A stretch of 11,967 nt of DNA from Chloroflexota bacterium (GTDB lineage Bacteria; Chloroflexota; Dormibacteria; Dormibacterales; Dormibacteraceae): positions 1 through 11,967 of the forward strand of contig VBJE01000055.1 in the NCBI GenBank assembly GCA_005879675.1, read 5' to 3'. Of this stretch, positions 1 through 6,946 are shown in pieces; the stretch's first letter is position 1; each line of letters opens with the position of its first letter. The position numbers and the translations under genes were made by a program. Below the pieces are notes generated by a model that had not been told where the DNA came from, did no database searches, and was given only the letters and a program-made list of their open reading frames with translations.

Positions 1-619
1 GCACGAACACGTGCAGCGTGAAGAAGCGCTGCAGCGTCGGGGGTCCGACGACAGGGCCTCCCTGCAACACCTCCTTGATGAAGGTGCCCAGCCACTGCGG
101 GGGCGCCGAACCGGCGATCTTGATCGTGACCTCGGTCGCGAAGTAGGCCTTCGTGTCCCACGGCAGCAGGTAGCCGGTCAGGGAAAGCACGAGGATGATC
201 AGCAGCATCAGCACGCCGACCATCCAGTTCAGCTCGCGCGGTGCGCGGTACGAGCCGGTCCAGTAGACCCGAGCCATGTGGATCAGCACCATCACGATCA
301 GGATGTTGGCGCTCCAGAAATGGACGCCTCGGATCAGCCAGCCCAGGTAGACCGTGTTCTGGATGAACTGCACGCTCGTGTACGCCGGCGCCGGGGTTCC
401 GGCCGCGTCCGGCACGTAGTAGACCGCCAGCAGGACGCCGGTCAGCAGCTGGAACACGATCAGGATGAAGACCATCCCGCCGAAGCAGTAGTAGAAGGCG
501 TTGGCGTAGTTGGGCACGCGCTGGTAGAGCGCCTCGTCCACCGCCTTGCTGAACGGGTAGCGCTCGTCGAGCCAGTCGACGACCGCCACCTGGATGTCGC
601 GCGGGTGCGGAATGGCCAT
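1..619 (-). CDS. qcrB: Cytochrome b (b6-type), N-terminal part, cut by the window edge
   Basis: Membrane heme subunit of a quinol:cytochrome c oxidoreductase (bc/b6f complex). The gene starts with ATG at 619 and 206 codons are visible before the window ends. Seen: bis-histidine heme ligands His100 and His114 (14 apart, as in b6) and His203 of the second pair in FTLHVF. The conserved PRELNW stretch follows helix B, and GYLLPWD lies at about 149-155. Cys45 in YYCFGG matches the position of the cysteine that binds heme ci covalently in b6 and in Firmicutes menaquinol complexes, so I call this the b6-like type rather than mitochondrial type. The Rieske gene stops 3 bases upstream of this start, indicating one transcript. 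The remaining helices, and any subunit IV or cytochrome c gene, lie outside the window. The family is certain; the symbol follows Bacillus usage. Confidence 0.93.
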   Translation of the reverse strand, partial: MAIPHPRDIQVAVVDWLDERYPFSKAVDEALYQRVPNYANAFYYCFGGMVFILIVFQLLTGVLLAVYYVPDAAGTPAPAYTSVQFIQNTVYLGWLIRGVHFWSANILIVMVLIHMARVYWTGSYRAPRELNWMVGVLMLLIILVLSLTGYLLPWDTKAYFATEVTIKIAGSAPPQWLGTFIKEVLQGGPVVGPPTLQRFFTLHVFV

Positions 620-622
620 CTC

Positions 623-1168
623 TTAGAACCCCAGCACGATCCCCTCGACCTCTAGCTCGTTGGGCTTTGGCCCCTGCTTCCAGGTCAAGTGGGAGAGCGG
701 CGCCGCGGCCGGGCCATGGAGCACGCTGCCGTCGAGGCGGAAGCGCGAGCCATGGCACGGGCAGTCGAGCGTCTTCGCGTCGGTGTTGAAGGCGACGGAG
801 CAGCCGAGATGCGAGCAGTTCTGCGCAAAGACGGTGACCTTGCCCTGGTCTTTGACCACGAATGCGCCGAACGCAAGCTCGCCTTTCGCGTTGTCCCCGC
901 CGCCGTCGGCCATGATGAACGCCGAGTTCGGGCTGGTCGGCGCGAGGATCTGGGTCACGCTGCCATCCTGCAGCTGATCGATCGGGGTCTGGAGCCCGAC
1001 CATGATGGGTCCCTCCTTCTGGCCCTTGGGGCGCGCCGGCCAGAAGAAGACCAGGATGGGGGCGACCGCGGTGACCACCGTCGCGGTCATCAGGCTTGCG
1101 AGCCACCAGCCGAGAAACGTTCGGCGGGTCACTCGCCCAGGCGCTGCAGCCTCTGCCATCCGGCTCAA
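623..1168 (-). CDS. qcrA: Rieske iron-sulfur protein of the bc/b6f complex
   Basis: High-potential [2Fe-2S] subunit that takes electrons from quinol at the Qo site and passes them to cytochrome c. Box 1 CSHLGC (Cys118, His120, Cys123) and box 2 CPCHGS (Cys136, Cys138, His139) are intact. By family rule the cluster ligands are Cys118, His120, Cys136 and His139, and Cys123-Cys138 form the disulfide. The N-terminus has a twin-arginine-like RRTFLGW at 15-21 followed by one hydrophobic anchor (about 22-43), as expected for Tat-exported, membrane-anchored Rieske proteins. The 181 aa length is normal. The start is uncertain: TTG at 1168, three bases after the trpS stop, or ATG at 1159 giving 178 aa. 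Neither has a strong ribosome-binding site. It lies between trpS and cytochrome b in one minus-strand run. Confidence 0.95.
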   Translation of the reverse strand: MSRMAEAAAPGRVTRRTFLGWWLASLMTATVVTAVAPILVFFWPARPKGQKEGPIMVGLQTPIDQLQDGSVTQILAPTSPNSAFIMADGGGDNAKGELAFGAFVVKDQGKVTVFAQNCSHLGCSVAFNTDAKTLDCPCHGSRFRLDGSVLHGPAAAPLSHLTWKQGPKPNELEVEGIVLGF

Positions 1169-1171
1169 ATG

Positions 1172-2099
1172 TTAGCGATCCAGGTAGGGGGGAAGGCCTA
1201 CCGCCTGGCGGGTCTCGCGCAGCGTCAGGCGCGCCACATCGCGCGCCTTCTCGCTCCCACTGTCGAGGATGCGGTTGACGGCGTCCGGCGTCAGCTCGGC
1301 GCGGGCTTCGCGGTAGGGCCGAAACACCTCGATCAGGCGCTCGGCGAGGATCTTCTTCTTGTCGAAGCACCCGATCTCAGCCTTGCGGCACAGGTCCCAG
1401 TAGTGCTCCCAGTCGTCGAAAAAGAGCTTGAAGTAGGCGCAGACGTTGCAGCTGCGCGGGTGGCCGGGGTCGGTCCGCCGCGGCCGCTTGACGTCGGTCA
1501 CCATGCCCATGACCTGCTTGCGGATCACCTCCGGGTCGTCGGTGACGCCGACGATGTTGCCGACCGTCTTCGACATCCGCTGCTTGCCGTCGGTGCCTTT
1601 GATGAGGGGCGTTTCGGTCAACAGCGCTCGGGGCTCCGGAAAGACGTGGGAGTAAGTGCGGTTGAACTTCCGCGTCACCTCGCGAACCAGCTCCAGGTGA
1701 GCGAGCTGGTCCTTGCCGACAGGCACGCCGACGCCCTTGACCCGGGTGCTGCTTGGCCATCTGCTTGAAGGTCGGCACTCGCTGCACCCAGCTCAACGGA
1801 GTGACCATCGACAGGAGGAGCGTCAGCTCGGCGACCTCCGGCACCTTCGACTGCAGGTAGAGCACGCTGCGATCGGGGTCGATGCCGACCGCGAGCAGGT
1901 CCGCGGCCAGGTCGAACACCTTGTCTTCCGCCTTGTGCCCGTCGGGCTCGGTGGTCAGGGCGTGGTAGTCGGCGACGAAGTAAAAGCACTCGTACTGGTT
2001 CTGCAGCTCGACCCAGTTCCTGGCCGCGCCCAGGTAGTTGCCCAGATGGAAGCGCCCCGTGGGCCGCATGCCGCTGAGGATTCGCATTCGATCCGCCAC
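1172..2099 (-). pseudogene. trpS: Tryptophanyl-tRNA synthetase, interrupted by an internal deletion with frameshift
   Basis: Class I aminoacyl-tRNA synthetase charging tRNA-Trp. The first part starts at GTG 2099, or more probably ATG 2087 (MRILSGMRPTG), and carries the HIGH-type signature FHLGN. It reads normally to about 1747 (TFKQMAKQHPG). From about 1735 down to 1172 a different frame continues the protein with VPVGKDQLAHLEL and the KMSKS-type signature RMSKT (about 1565-1579), and ends in a normal C-terminus. The stretch that usually lies between these parts (the YPVLxAADILLY region, about 20 residues) is absent from both frames, so this is a deletion rather than a single-base slip. The joined length is 928 nt, against about 990 for the family. 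As written the gene cannot make a working enzyme. Since trpS is normally essential, an assembly error or a second copy elsewhere is likely. It is first in the run trpS-Rieske-cytochrome b. Confidence 0.88.
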
Positions 2100-2166
2100 G
2101 GCGGACGAGTCTAACGAGCGCAGCGAACTGGGGCCGCGGCCCGAGCCTCGTGCCGCGGCTCTACGA

Positions 2167-3575
2167 TTGGCTCAGTTGTCCGCAGACGATCAAGCAACCG
2201 AAATACCCGCGTCGAGCCTTGGCCTGGGGTCGCGGGCCCTCCGCAACACCGTCATTGTCCTCACCGCCAAGGTGGCCGCGCGCCTGATCGCCCTGGTCAC
2301 GGTGCTCTACATGGTCAGGTGGCTGGGCCCACCTCGCTACGGTTCCTTCTCGGTCCTCGTCAACCTGACGGCCATCGCGAGCGTGATGCTCGACCTCGGC
2401 TTCAACGTGCTCTTCGTGCGCGAGGGCGCGCGGGATCACCAGGCCATCCAGCGCTACCTGCGCAACGTCATGTCGCTCCGCCTGTTGATGTCGGCGGCCG
2501 CCTTCGTCATTCTCGCGGCGCTCGTCATCCCGATCGGGCTGGTCGTCCTCATGGTCCTGACCTCCTACGCGTCCCTGCTGCGCAACGGGCTCTACGCGGT
2601 GCAGCAGCTCGGCTACGAGGCGATCGCGGTCGTCCTGGAGAGCGCCATCCTCCTCGGCCTCGTCGTCTACGGAGTGCAGACGCGGCAGGGAGTCGCCTAC
2701 TTCATCTGGGCCTACGCCATCCAGTACGCGTTCAGCTGCGTCTACTTCTCGGCCATCCTCGCGTGGAAGAGGATCGCGACCATCGGCTGGAGCTTGGAGC
2801 CGACGCTGCTGCGGGAGTGGTTCTGGAAGGGACTCCCGTTCGCGCTGACGTTCGTGCTCACGATCATCTACTTCCGCATCGACCAGCCCCTGATCGACGT
2901 CTTCCGCGGCCTCGAGGAGGCAGGTCTGTACGGCGCGGCGTACAAGCCGATTGAATCCCTGCTCTTCGTCCCCATCACGTTCCTCTCGATTGTCTTTCCG
3001 GTCCTTTCCGTCTATCACCGCGACCGCCCGAGGGAGCTCCTGGACGCGGTGAACCGGTTCTACAAGGGGCTGTTGTTGATGGGATGGCCGGTCAGCGTCG
3101 GCATCTTCGTGCTCGCCAAGCCGCTCACGCCACTGCTGCTCGGCCATCAGTACCTCGGGTCGGAACCATCGGCGCGCTCAACGCGTCCGACCGCCAGTCG
3201 TCGTTCTCGTGGGCCGCGGGGTGGAGCGTGGTCGTGAACGTCGTTCTCAACCTCGCCCTCATTCCCCTCTACGGCTACCAGGGGGCCAGCTGGGCCACAG
3301 TCCTGACCGAGCTCACGCTGGGCGCGGTCGCGTGGACGCTGACGGCGCGCCACGTCGGCCGCGTCGCCGTGCTGTCGCTCAGCTGGCGGATCATCCTTGC
3401 GGGCCTGATCATGGGCGCGGCCATCTACCCGCTGAGCACCGTGAGCGGCTTCGAGGTCGCGATCCCCATCGCCGCCGGCGCCGTCGTCTACGGAGTTGCG
3501 GTGCTCCTGCTGCGCGCCCTCACCGGCGACGAGATCGCGTGGGCGCGCCGGGCGCTGGCGATGGCCCGCTCGTGA
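2167..3575 (+). pseudogene. Wzx/RfbX-type polysaccharide flippase, interrupted by an internal deletion with frameshift
   Basis: Multi-pass membrane protein of the polysaccharide-transport (MOP) superfamily, which flips lipid-linked sugar units across the inner membrane. The first frame holds repeated hydrophobic helices from about 2250 to 3150, with family-like segments such as RWLGPPRYGSFSVLVNL, FRIDQPLIDVF and LYGAAYKPIESLLF. It makes sense up to GHQYLGSEP (about 3167). The protein resumes in a second frame at VGTIGALNASDRQ (from about 3158) and runs through about four more helices to TGA at 3573-3575. About 15-20 residues normally found between these parts are missing from both frames. The start is unclear: in-frame TTG codons at 2167 and 2176 are the best options. 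A start at 2038 would run antisense into trpS and is unlikely. There is no ribosome-binding site. The stop overlaps the GTG start of the exonuclease gene. Confidence 0.82.
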
Positions 3576-4432
3576 CGCCCAAGCGCGTGTTCCTCAAGCC
3601 GCGGGGAGCAGCGGAGCTCGTGCCGTGGGACGAGATCGCCGTCGACGCCCCGGAGGTCGGTCCGCAGACACCGCTCGACGAGGCGCAGTTCGTCGCCCTC
3701 GACGTCGAGACGACCGGCAACGCCCCCTTCCTCGTCCTCGAGATCGGCGCCGAGCGCTTTCGTCTCGAGGCCACGCTTTCCTTCTTCGACACGCTCGTCG
3801 ACAGCCGCGCGCCGATCAACCCCTACGCGCGCAAGCGCCACCACATCGACCGGTCGATGCTCATCGGCGCGCCCGAGTTCAAGGACGCGCGGCGCGCATT
3901 TCTGCGTTTCGCCCAGGGAGCGGTCCTCGTCGAGCACAGCCACGACGCCTTCGACACCTGGCTCGTCGGTCGCGGGCTGGAGAGCCCGCTCGAGCACCCC
4001 ATCATCGACACCACCGCCCTGGCGCGACTCGTCCTCGACCTGCCGAAGGGGCAGACCCCGGGGCTCGCCCGGCTCGTCGAAGCCCTGGAGGTGGACATCA
4101 CGCCCGCGCATGCCGCGCTCGACGACGCCCGCGCCACGGCGATGGTGTTTCGCGCCCTCATCGCCCGAGCGCGGACCAGCCTGGGCTGGTCAGTGGTGGG
4201 CGACGTGCTCGCGGCGCTCCCGCGTCCGGTGGTGGACCGAACAGCGCCTAGTCGAAGAGCGTCAGTTGCAGGTCAGGCTCAGGGTGCTCGAGGCCGGACA
4301 GCCCCACCCCGATCAGCCGCACCGGCCGCGACTCCACGTGCGACTTCTCGAGCGCCGAGCGCGCGGCGCGGAAGATCGTCTCGACGTCGTCGGTCGGGCT
4401 CGTCCGGCTCACCTGGCGACTCACGAGCCTGA
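3572..4432 (+). CDS. DEDDh 3'-5' exonuclease (DnaQ/Pol III epsilon-like)
   Basis: RNase T/DnaQ-fold exonuclease. All catalytic motifs are present: ExoI FVALDVETTG with Asp44 and Glu46, ExoII HDAFD with Asp128, and ExoIII HAALDDARAT with His180 and Asp185. The histidine form makes it DEDDh. The GTG start at 3572 overlaps the flippase TGA (GTGA), and about 38 residues precede the fold. The domain ends near residue 195. The tail beyond about residue 226 is Arg/Ser/Ala/Pro-rich and lies antisense to dinB for 185 bases, so it may not be real protein. A one-base frame change near 4230 would instead end the gene at TAG 4249-4251, sharing CTAG with the dinB stop. Its substrate cannot be told. Possible roles are proofreading, repair or RNA trimming, and the neighbouring Pol IV gene makes a DNA role plausible. 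Confidence 0.85.
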   Translation: MTPKRVFLKPRGAAELVPWDEIAVDAPEVGPQTPLDEAQFVALDVETTGNAPFLVLEIGAERFRLEATLSFFDTLVDSRAPINPYARKRHHIDRSMLIGAPEFKDARRAFLRFAQGAVLVEHSHDAFDTWLVGRGLESPLEHPIIDTTALARLVLDLPKGQTPGLARLVEALEVDITPAHAALDDARATAMVFRALIARARTSLGWSVVGDVLAALPRPVVDRTAPSRRASVAGQAQGARGRTAPPRSAAPAATPRATSRAPSARRGRSSRRRRSGSSGSPGDSRA

Positions 4433-5336
4433 AGTCGGGAAGCTTCAGCTTTACGTAGACGGTCCGGGCGCGGACGCCGTCGGTCTTGAGGCGCTCGGTG
4501 ACTCGATCGGTCAGGTCGCGCAGGGCGTGCTCGAGCTGGCCGCGGTCGCTGACGTCGCTCTCGAAGGTCGTCTCCGCCGAGATCGTCTTGGCCGGCCGAC
4601 TGCCGTCGACGGGCTGGCGGTCGCGGCCCTGGGCGAGCCTCTGCAGCACGGCGCCGTTGGTGCCCAGAGCCTGCACGAGGCGCTGGGTCTCGTACGCGGC
4701 GAGGGCGCCGACGTTGCGCAGGCCCATCGCGTGCAGGCGCTCCTCGGTCTTGGGCCCAAGCCCTGGGATCACTCCGACCGGGAGCGGCGCCAGGAAATCC
4801 GCCTCCGTGCCGGGAGGCACGAGGACGAGCCCGTCCGGCTTGCGTGTCCCGCTCGCGACCTTGGCCACGAGCTTCGAGGTCGCGGCGCCAACCGACGCGG
4901 TGAGGCCGACCTCGGTGTGGACCTGGAACTTGATCCGCCGCGCCACATCGTCGGCGGTGGAGGTGCCGTGCCGGGTGCGGGCCGTGACGTCGAGGTAAGC
5001 CTCGTCGAGGGCGATGCCCTCGATCAGCTCGGGCGAGGTGAAGCGGCGGAAGATCTGGTGCACGAGCCGGCTCGCCTCGCGGTAGCGGGCGCCCTCGGGG
5101 GGGACGATCGTGAGCTGCGGACATAGCTGCATCGCTTCGTGCAGCGGCATCGCCGACCGGACGCCGTACGTGCGAGCTTCATAGGAGGCGCCCATCACGA
5201 CGGCGCGCCGGGAGCGACCGGCGACCGCGACCGGGATGCCGCGCAGCTTGGCGTCGTCGCGCTGATGCACGGACGTGTAGAAGGCGTCGAGGTCGACGTG
5301 GAGGATCGTTCGCGGCCAGTTGTCAGGTCTCGCCAT
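4248..5336 (-). CDS. dinB: DNA polymerase IV (Y-family translesion polymerase)
   Basis: Error-prone Y-family polymerase that bypasses lesions or extends misaligned ends. 362 aa, a normal length. The palm motif HVDLDAFYTSV supplies metal ligand Asp15. The second motif ALDEAYLDV supplies Asp111 and Glu112, with Ala109 where many DinB proteins have Ser. A helix-hairpin-helix (IPGLGPKTEERL) lies near residues 190-210, and the little-finger domain follows. The extreme C-terminus is QLTLFD, a beta-clamp binding motif like those of other Pol IV proteins. ATG at 5336 is well placed against the LHVDLDAF start of the fold. The gene converges on the exonuclease gene, and its stop TAG lies in CTAG at 4248-4251. 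A 16-bp palindrome 23 bases upstream could be an operator. No canonical GAAC-N4-GTTC SOS box is visible. Confidence 0.95.
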   Translation of the reverse strand: MARPDNWPRTILHVDLDAFYTSVHQRDDAKLRGIPVAVAGRSRRAVVMGASYEARTYGVRSAMPLHEAMQLCPQLTIVPPEGARYREASRLVHQIFRRFTSPELIEGIALDEAYLDVTARTRHGTSTADDVARRIKFQVHTEVGLTASVGAATSKLVAKVASGTRKPDGLVLVPPGTEADFLAPLPVGVIPGLGPKTEERLHAMGLRNVGALAAYETQRLVQALGTNGAVLQRLAQGRDRQPVDGSRPAKTISAETTFESDVSDRGQLEHALRDLTDRVTERLKTDGVRARTVYVKLKLPDFRLVSRQVSRTSPTDDVETIFRAARSALEKSHVESRPVRLIGVGLSGLEHPEPDLQLTLFD

Positions 5337-5358
5337 TGCGTATGCAGGCGCCAGTCTG

Positions 5359-5374
5359 CCACAACAACTTGTGG
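5359..5374. promoter_or_regulatory. Perfect palindrome (6-4-6) upstream of dinB, candidate operator
   Basis: CCACAA-CAAC-TTGTGG, two 6-bp arms around a 4-bp spacer. It is centred in the 74-bp gap between the small membrane protein gene (ending at 5411) and dinB (starting at 5336). The geometry is that of a dimeric regulator site and the half-site differs from the GAAC-N4-GTTC LexA box. A TTG-rich arm lies about 17 bases from a weak TACG-containing -10-like sequence, so binding there could block the dinB promoter. It could also simply form a small hairpin after the upstream gene. No experimental support is visible. Confidence 0.35.
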
Positions 5375-5410
5375 TCTACGGCCGATCGGGGCGCTGGTCG
5401 TGGCGTGCTT

Positions 5411-5731
5411 CTAGCCGTTCAGCGCCGCGACGACGTTTGAGAAGACGTTCGCGATCTGGTTGCCCATGGTCAGCAGGATCACGACCACGACCACGGACAC
5501 CAGCACCAGCACGCCGGCAAACGCGGCGACGGTGACGATCGCCGCGGTCGCCGTGCCGCCGCCGGTGCGATGCGTGGGCCCCGGCCCCGCGGGCTCCCAG
5601 CCGCGCCCGTTCCAGCGCCACAGGCCGTCCGGGGAGATGGCCGGCCGCCACTGCGAGCCATCCCACCACCAGAGGCCGTCGGGGGAGAAGGCCGTGCGAG
5701 GGGCGCCTGGGCTCGCGGGTTGATCGCCCAC
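5411..5731 (-). CDS. Small membrane protein with two tandem SPDG-W-rich modules
   Basis: 106 aa from GTG at 5731. The open frame continues upstream to 5821, but that part is antisense to rmlA and lacks domain character. Seen: two modules, SPDGLWWWDGSQWRP (residues 16-30) and SPDGLWRWNGRGWEP (33-47), then a Gly/Thr linker. One long hydrophobic helix spans about 63-89 and a short tail follows. The charged linker (HRT) before the helix predicts the N-terminus and both modules in the cytoplasm. The module resembles short W-rich motifs such as DUF2510 (family knowledge, not checked), often attached to membrane segments in Gram-positive relatives. The same module occurs in the two larger membrane proteins at 7955-9725. 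Function unknown. The gene is divergent from rmlA, with only 22 bases between the starts. Confidence 0.72.
   Translation of the reverse strand: MGDQPASPGAPRTAFSPDGLWWWDGSQWRPAISPDGLWRWNGRGWEPAGPGPTHRTGGGTATAAIVTVAAFAGVLVLVSVVVVVILLTMGNQIANVFSNVVAALNG
5588..5686 (-). repeat. Tandem SPDG-W module repeat in the small membrane protein
   Basis: Two consecutive copies of a 17-codon unit (SPDGLWxWxGxxWxPA) with the same spacing of Ser-Pro-Asp-Gly and tryptophans. The DNA is also similar between copies. Copy 1 spans about 5686-5639 and copy 2 about 5635-5588. Three related copies occur further right, near 7977-8018, 8900-8943 and 8822-8863. Confidence 0.7.
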
Positions 5732-5746
5732 CCGCTGAACGATAAT
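5720..5746 (+). promoter_or_regulatory. Likely promoter of the rml operon giving a leaderless transcript
   Basis: GATAAT at 5741-5746 is a strong -10 match standing out in GC-rich DNA. TTGATC at 5720-5725 is a fair -35 with a short 15-bp spacer. The rmlA ATG at 5754 begins 8 bases after the -10, where transcription would start, and no ribosome-binding site fits between, so the mRNA is probably leaderless. The element overlaps the GTG start (5731) of the divergent small gene, so the two may interfere. Confidence 0.5.
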
Positions 5747-5753
5747 CCGCCCG

Positions 5754-6500
5754 ATGAAGGGCGTCATTCTCGCCGGCGGGACCGGCAGCCGGCTGCACCC
5801 TCTCACGCGTATCACGAACAAGCACCTGCTGCCGATCTACGACCGGCCGATGATCAGCTACGCGATCGAGGCGCTCGTCAACGCGGGCGTCCGCGAGCTC
5901 ATGCTGGTCACGGGCGGGACGCACGCCGGCGAGTTCCTTCGCCTGCTCGGCAACGGCAACGAGTTCGGCATCGACCGGCTCTCGTACTCCTACCAGGACA
6001 AGCCCGGCGGAATCGCCGAGGCGCTCGGGCTGGCGGAGAAGTTCGTCGCCGGCGACCGCTGCGTCGTCATGCTGGCGGACAACGTCTTCGAGCGTTCGAT
6101 CCGGCCGTGCGTCGAGGCATTCGCGCGGCAGGAGCGAGGCGCGCGGGTCGTGCTCTCGCGCGAATCCGACCGCGAGCACCTGCGCCACCTCGGCGTTCCG
6201 CAGTTCGACGGCGACCGGCGCATCGCGCGGATCTTCGAGAAGCCCGAGCAGCCGCCCAGCGAGTTCGCTGTCACGGGCGTGTATTTCTATGACCAAACGG
6301 TGTGGGCCGTCCTGCCTGAGCTCAAGCCTTCGGGCCGCGGCGAGCTCGAGATCACCGACGTCAACAACTGGTACCTGTCCAAGGGTTTGATGGAGTACGA
6401 CGTGCTCGAGGGGTTCTGGGGCGACGCGGGCGAATCGATCCAGTCCTACTACGCCGTCAACGACTTTGTCCGCGCGAGCGCGACGAAGAAGGGCGCATGA
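5754..6500 (+). CDS. rmlA: Glucose-1-phosphate thymidylyltransferase-like nucleotidyltransferase
   Basis: Joins a sugar 1-phosphate to dTTP, giving dTDP-glucose, the first step toward dTDP-6-deoxy sugars. Seen: the nucleotide-binding loop GGTGSRLHPLT (residues 8-18) with Arg13 and Lys23, LADNVF with metal-binding Asp109, EKPEQPPS near residue 162, and FWGDAGE near 222-228. At 248 aa it is the short form, lacking the C-terminal part of enterobacterial RmlA (about 290 aa). ATG at 5754 directly starts the Rossmann-like fold (MKGVILAGG). Its TGA overlaps the rmlC ATG (ATGA), showing tight coupling. dTTP/glucose specificity is inferred from the rmlC and rmlB neighbours; sequence alone would allow another sugar-phosphate nucleotidyltransferase. 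Confidence 0.88.
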   Translation: MKGVILAGGTGSRLHPLTRITNKHLLPIYDRPMISYAIEALVNAGVRELMLVTGGTHAGEFLRLLGNGNEFGIDRLSYSYQDKPGGIAEALGLAEKFVAGDRCVVMLADNVFERSIRPCVEAFARQERGARVVLSRESDREHLRHLGVPQFDGDRRIARIFEKPEQPPSEFAVTGVYFYDQTVWAVLPELKPSGRGELEITDVNNWYLSKGLMEYDVLEGFWGDAGESIQSYYAVNDFVRASATKKGA

Positions 6501-6946
6501 GCATCGAAGGTGTCGTCGTCAAGGAGCTGGTGACCCACGCCGACGAGCGTGGTTTCTTTCGCGAGGTCATCCGCGAGACGGACGATCACTTCGAGCGCTT
6601 CGGCCAATGGAGCCACTCGCTCATGTATCCGGGTGTGACCAAGGCGTGGCACATCCACCAGCGCCAGACCGACTGGTGGTACGTGATCGGCGCCGTCAAG
6701 GTCGCGCTCTATGACACACGCGAAGGGTCGCCGACGAAGGGACAGCTGATGGAGCTGTTGATGGGCGATGGCCATCCGAGCTGCGTGAAGATCCCGCCCG
6801 GCGTCGCGCATGGATGCCGGGCCCTCGAGCTGAGCCACCTTCTCTACGTCACCTCGCACGTCTACTCGCCCGAGGACGAGGGACGCATCCCGCACGACGA
6901 CCCGACGATCGGCTACGACTGGGCCTCTGGGCCCGCGATCAAGTGA
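6497..6946 (+). CDS. rmlC: dTDP-4-dehydrorhamnose 3,5-epimerase family protein (cupin)
   Basis: RmlC-type cupin expected to epimerise C3 and C5 of dTDP-4-keto-6-deoxyglucose. 149 aa, shorter than classical RmlC (about 180 aa). Seen: the substrate-entry motif DERGFFREV near residues 16-24, the catalytic-His region KAWHIHQRQTD near 49-59, and the metal-less cupin stretch VKIPPGVAHGCRAL near 96-109. The usual RGLHYQ-like sequence is replaced by KAWHIHQ, and part of the C-terminal region is missing, so 3-only epimerisation or another related reaction is possible. It overlaps rmlA by 4 bases (ATGA) and rmlB by 4 bases (GTGA). Family assignment is strong, exact reaction less so. Confidence 0.85.
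   Translation: MSIEGVVVKELVTHADERGFFREVIRETDDHFERFGQWSHSLMYPGVTKAWHIHQRQTDWWYVIGAVKVALYDTREGSPTKGQLMELLMGDGHPSCVKIPPGVAHGCRALELSHLLYVTSHVYSPEDEGRIPHDDPTIGYDWASGPAIK

Noticed and set aside
689..1768. 359-codon plus-strand open frame over Rieske and trpS
   Set aside because: Antisense to two well-supported genes; charged low-complexity product.
2038..2166. Upstream extension of the flippase to ATG 2038
   Set aside because: It runs antisense into the trpS start and its residues are basic and unlike a flippase N-terminus; TTG 2167 or 2176 is more likely.
2100..2166. T-box or other riboswitch before trpS
   Set aside because: The divergent gap is only about 67 bases. It holds a GC palindrome (2131-2142) and a short GAGCC/GGCTC inverted repeat but none of the T-box elements.
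3154..3167. Programmed ribosomal frameshift in the flippase
   Set aside because: No slippery heptamer, and a conserved segment is missing from both frames, so slippage would not restore a normal protein.
4110..5126. 338-codon plus-strand open frame over dinB
   Set aside because: Antisense to dinB, which has a complete set of Y-family motifs and a clamp-binding C-terminus.
5337..5410. SOS (LexA) box of the GAAC-N4-GTTC type before dinB
   Set aside because: No such sequence is present; the only palindrome has a different half-site.
5376..6296. Long minus-strand open frame (306 codons) across rmlA
   Set aside because: It is antisense to a gene with all nucleotidyltransferase motifs, is Arg/Ala-rich and has no domain; a typical shadow in GC-rich DNA.
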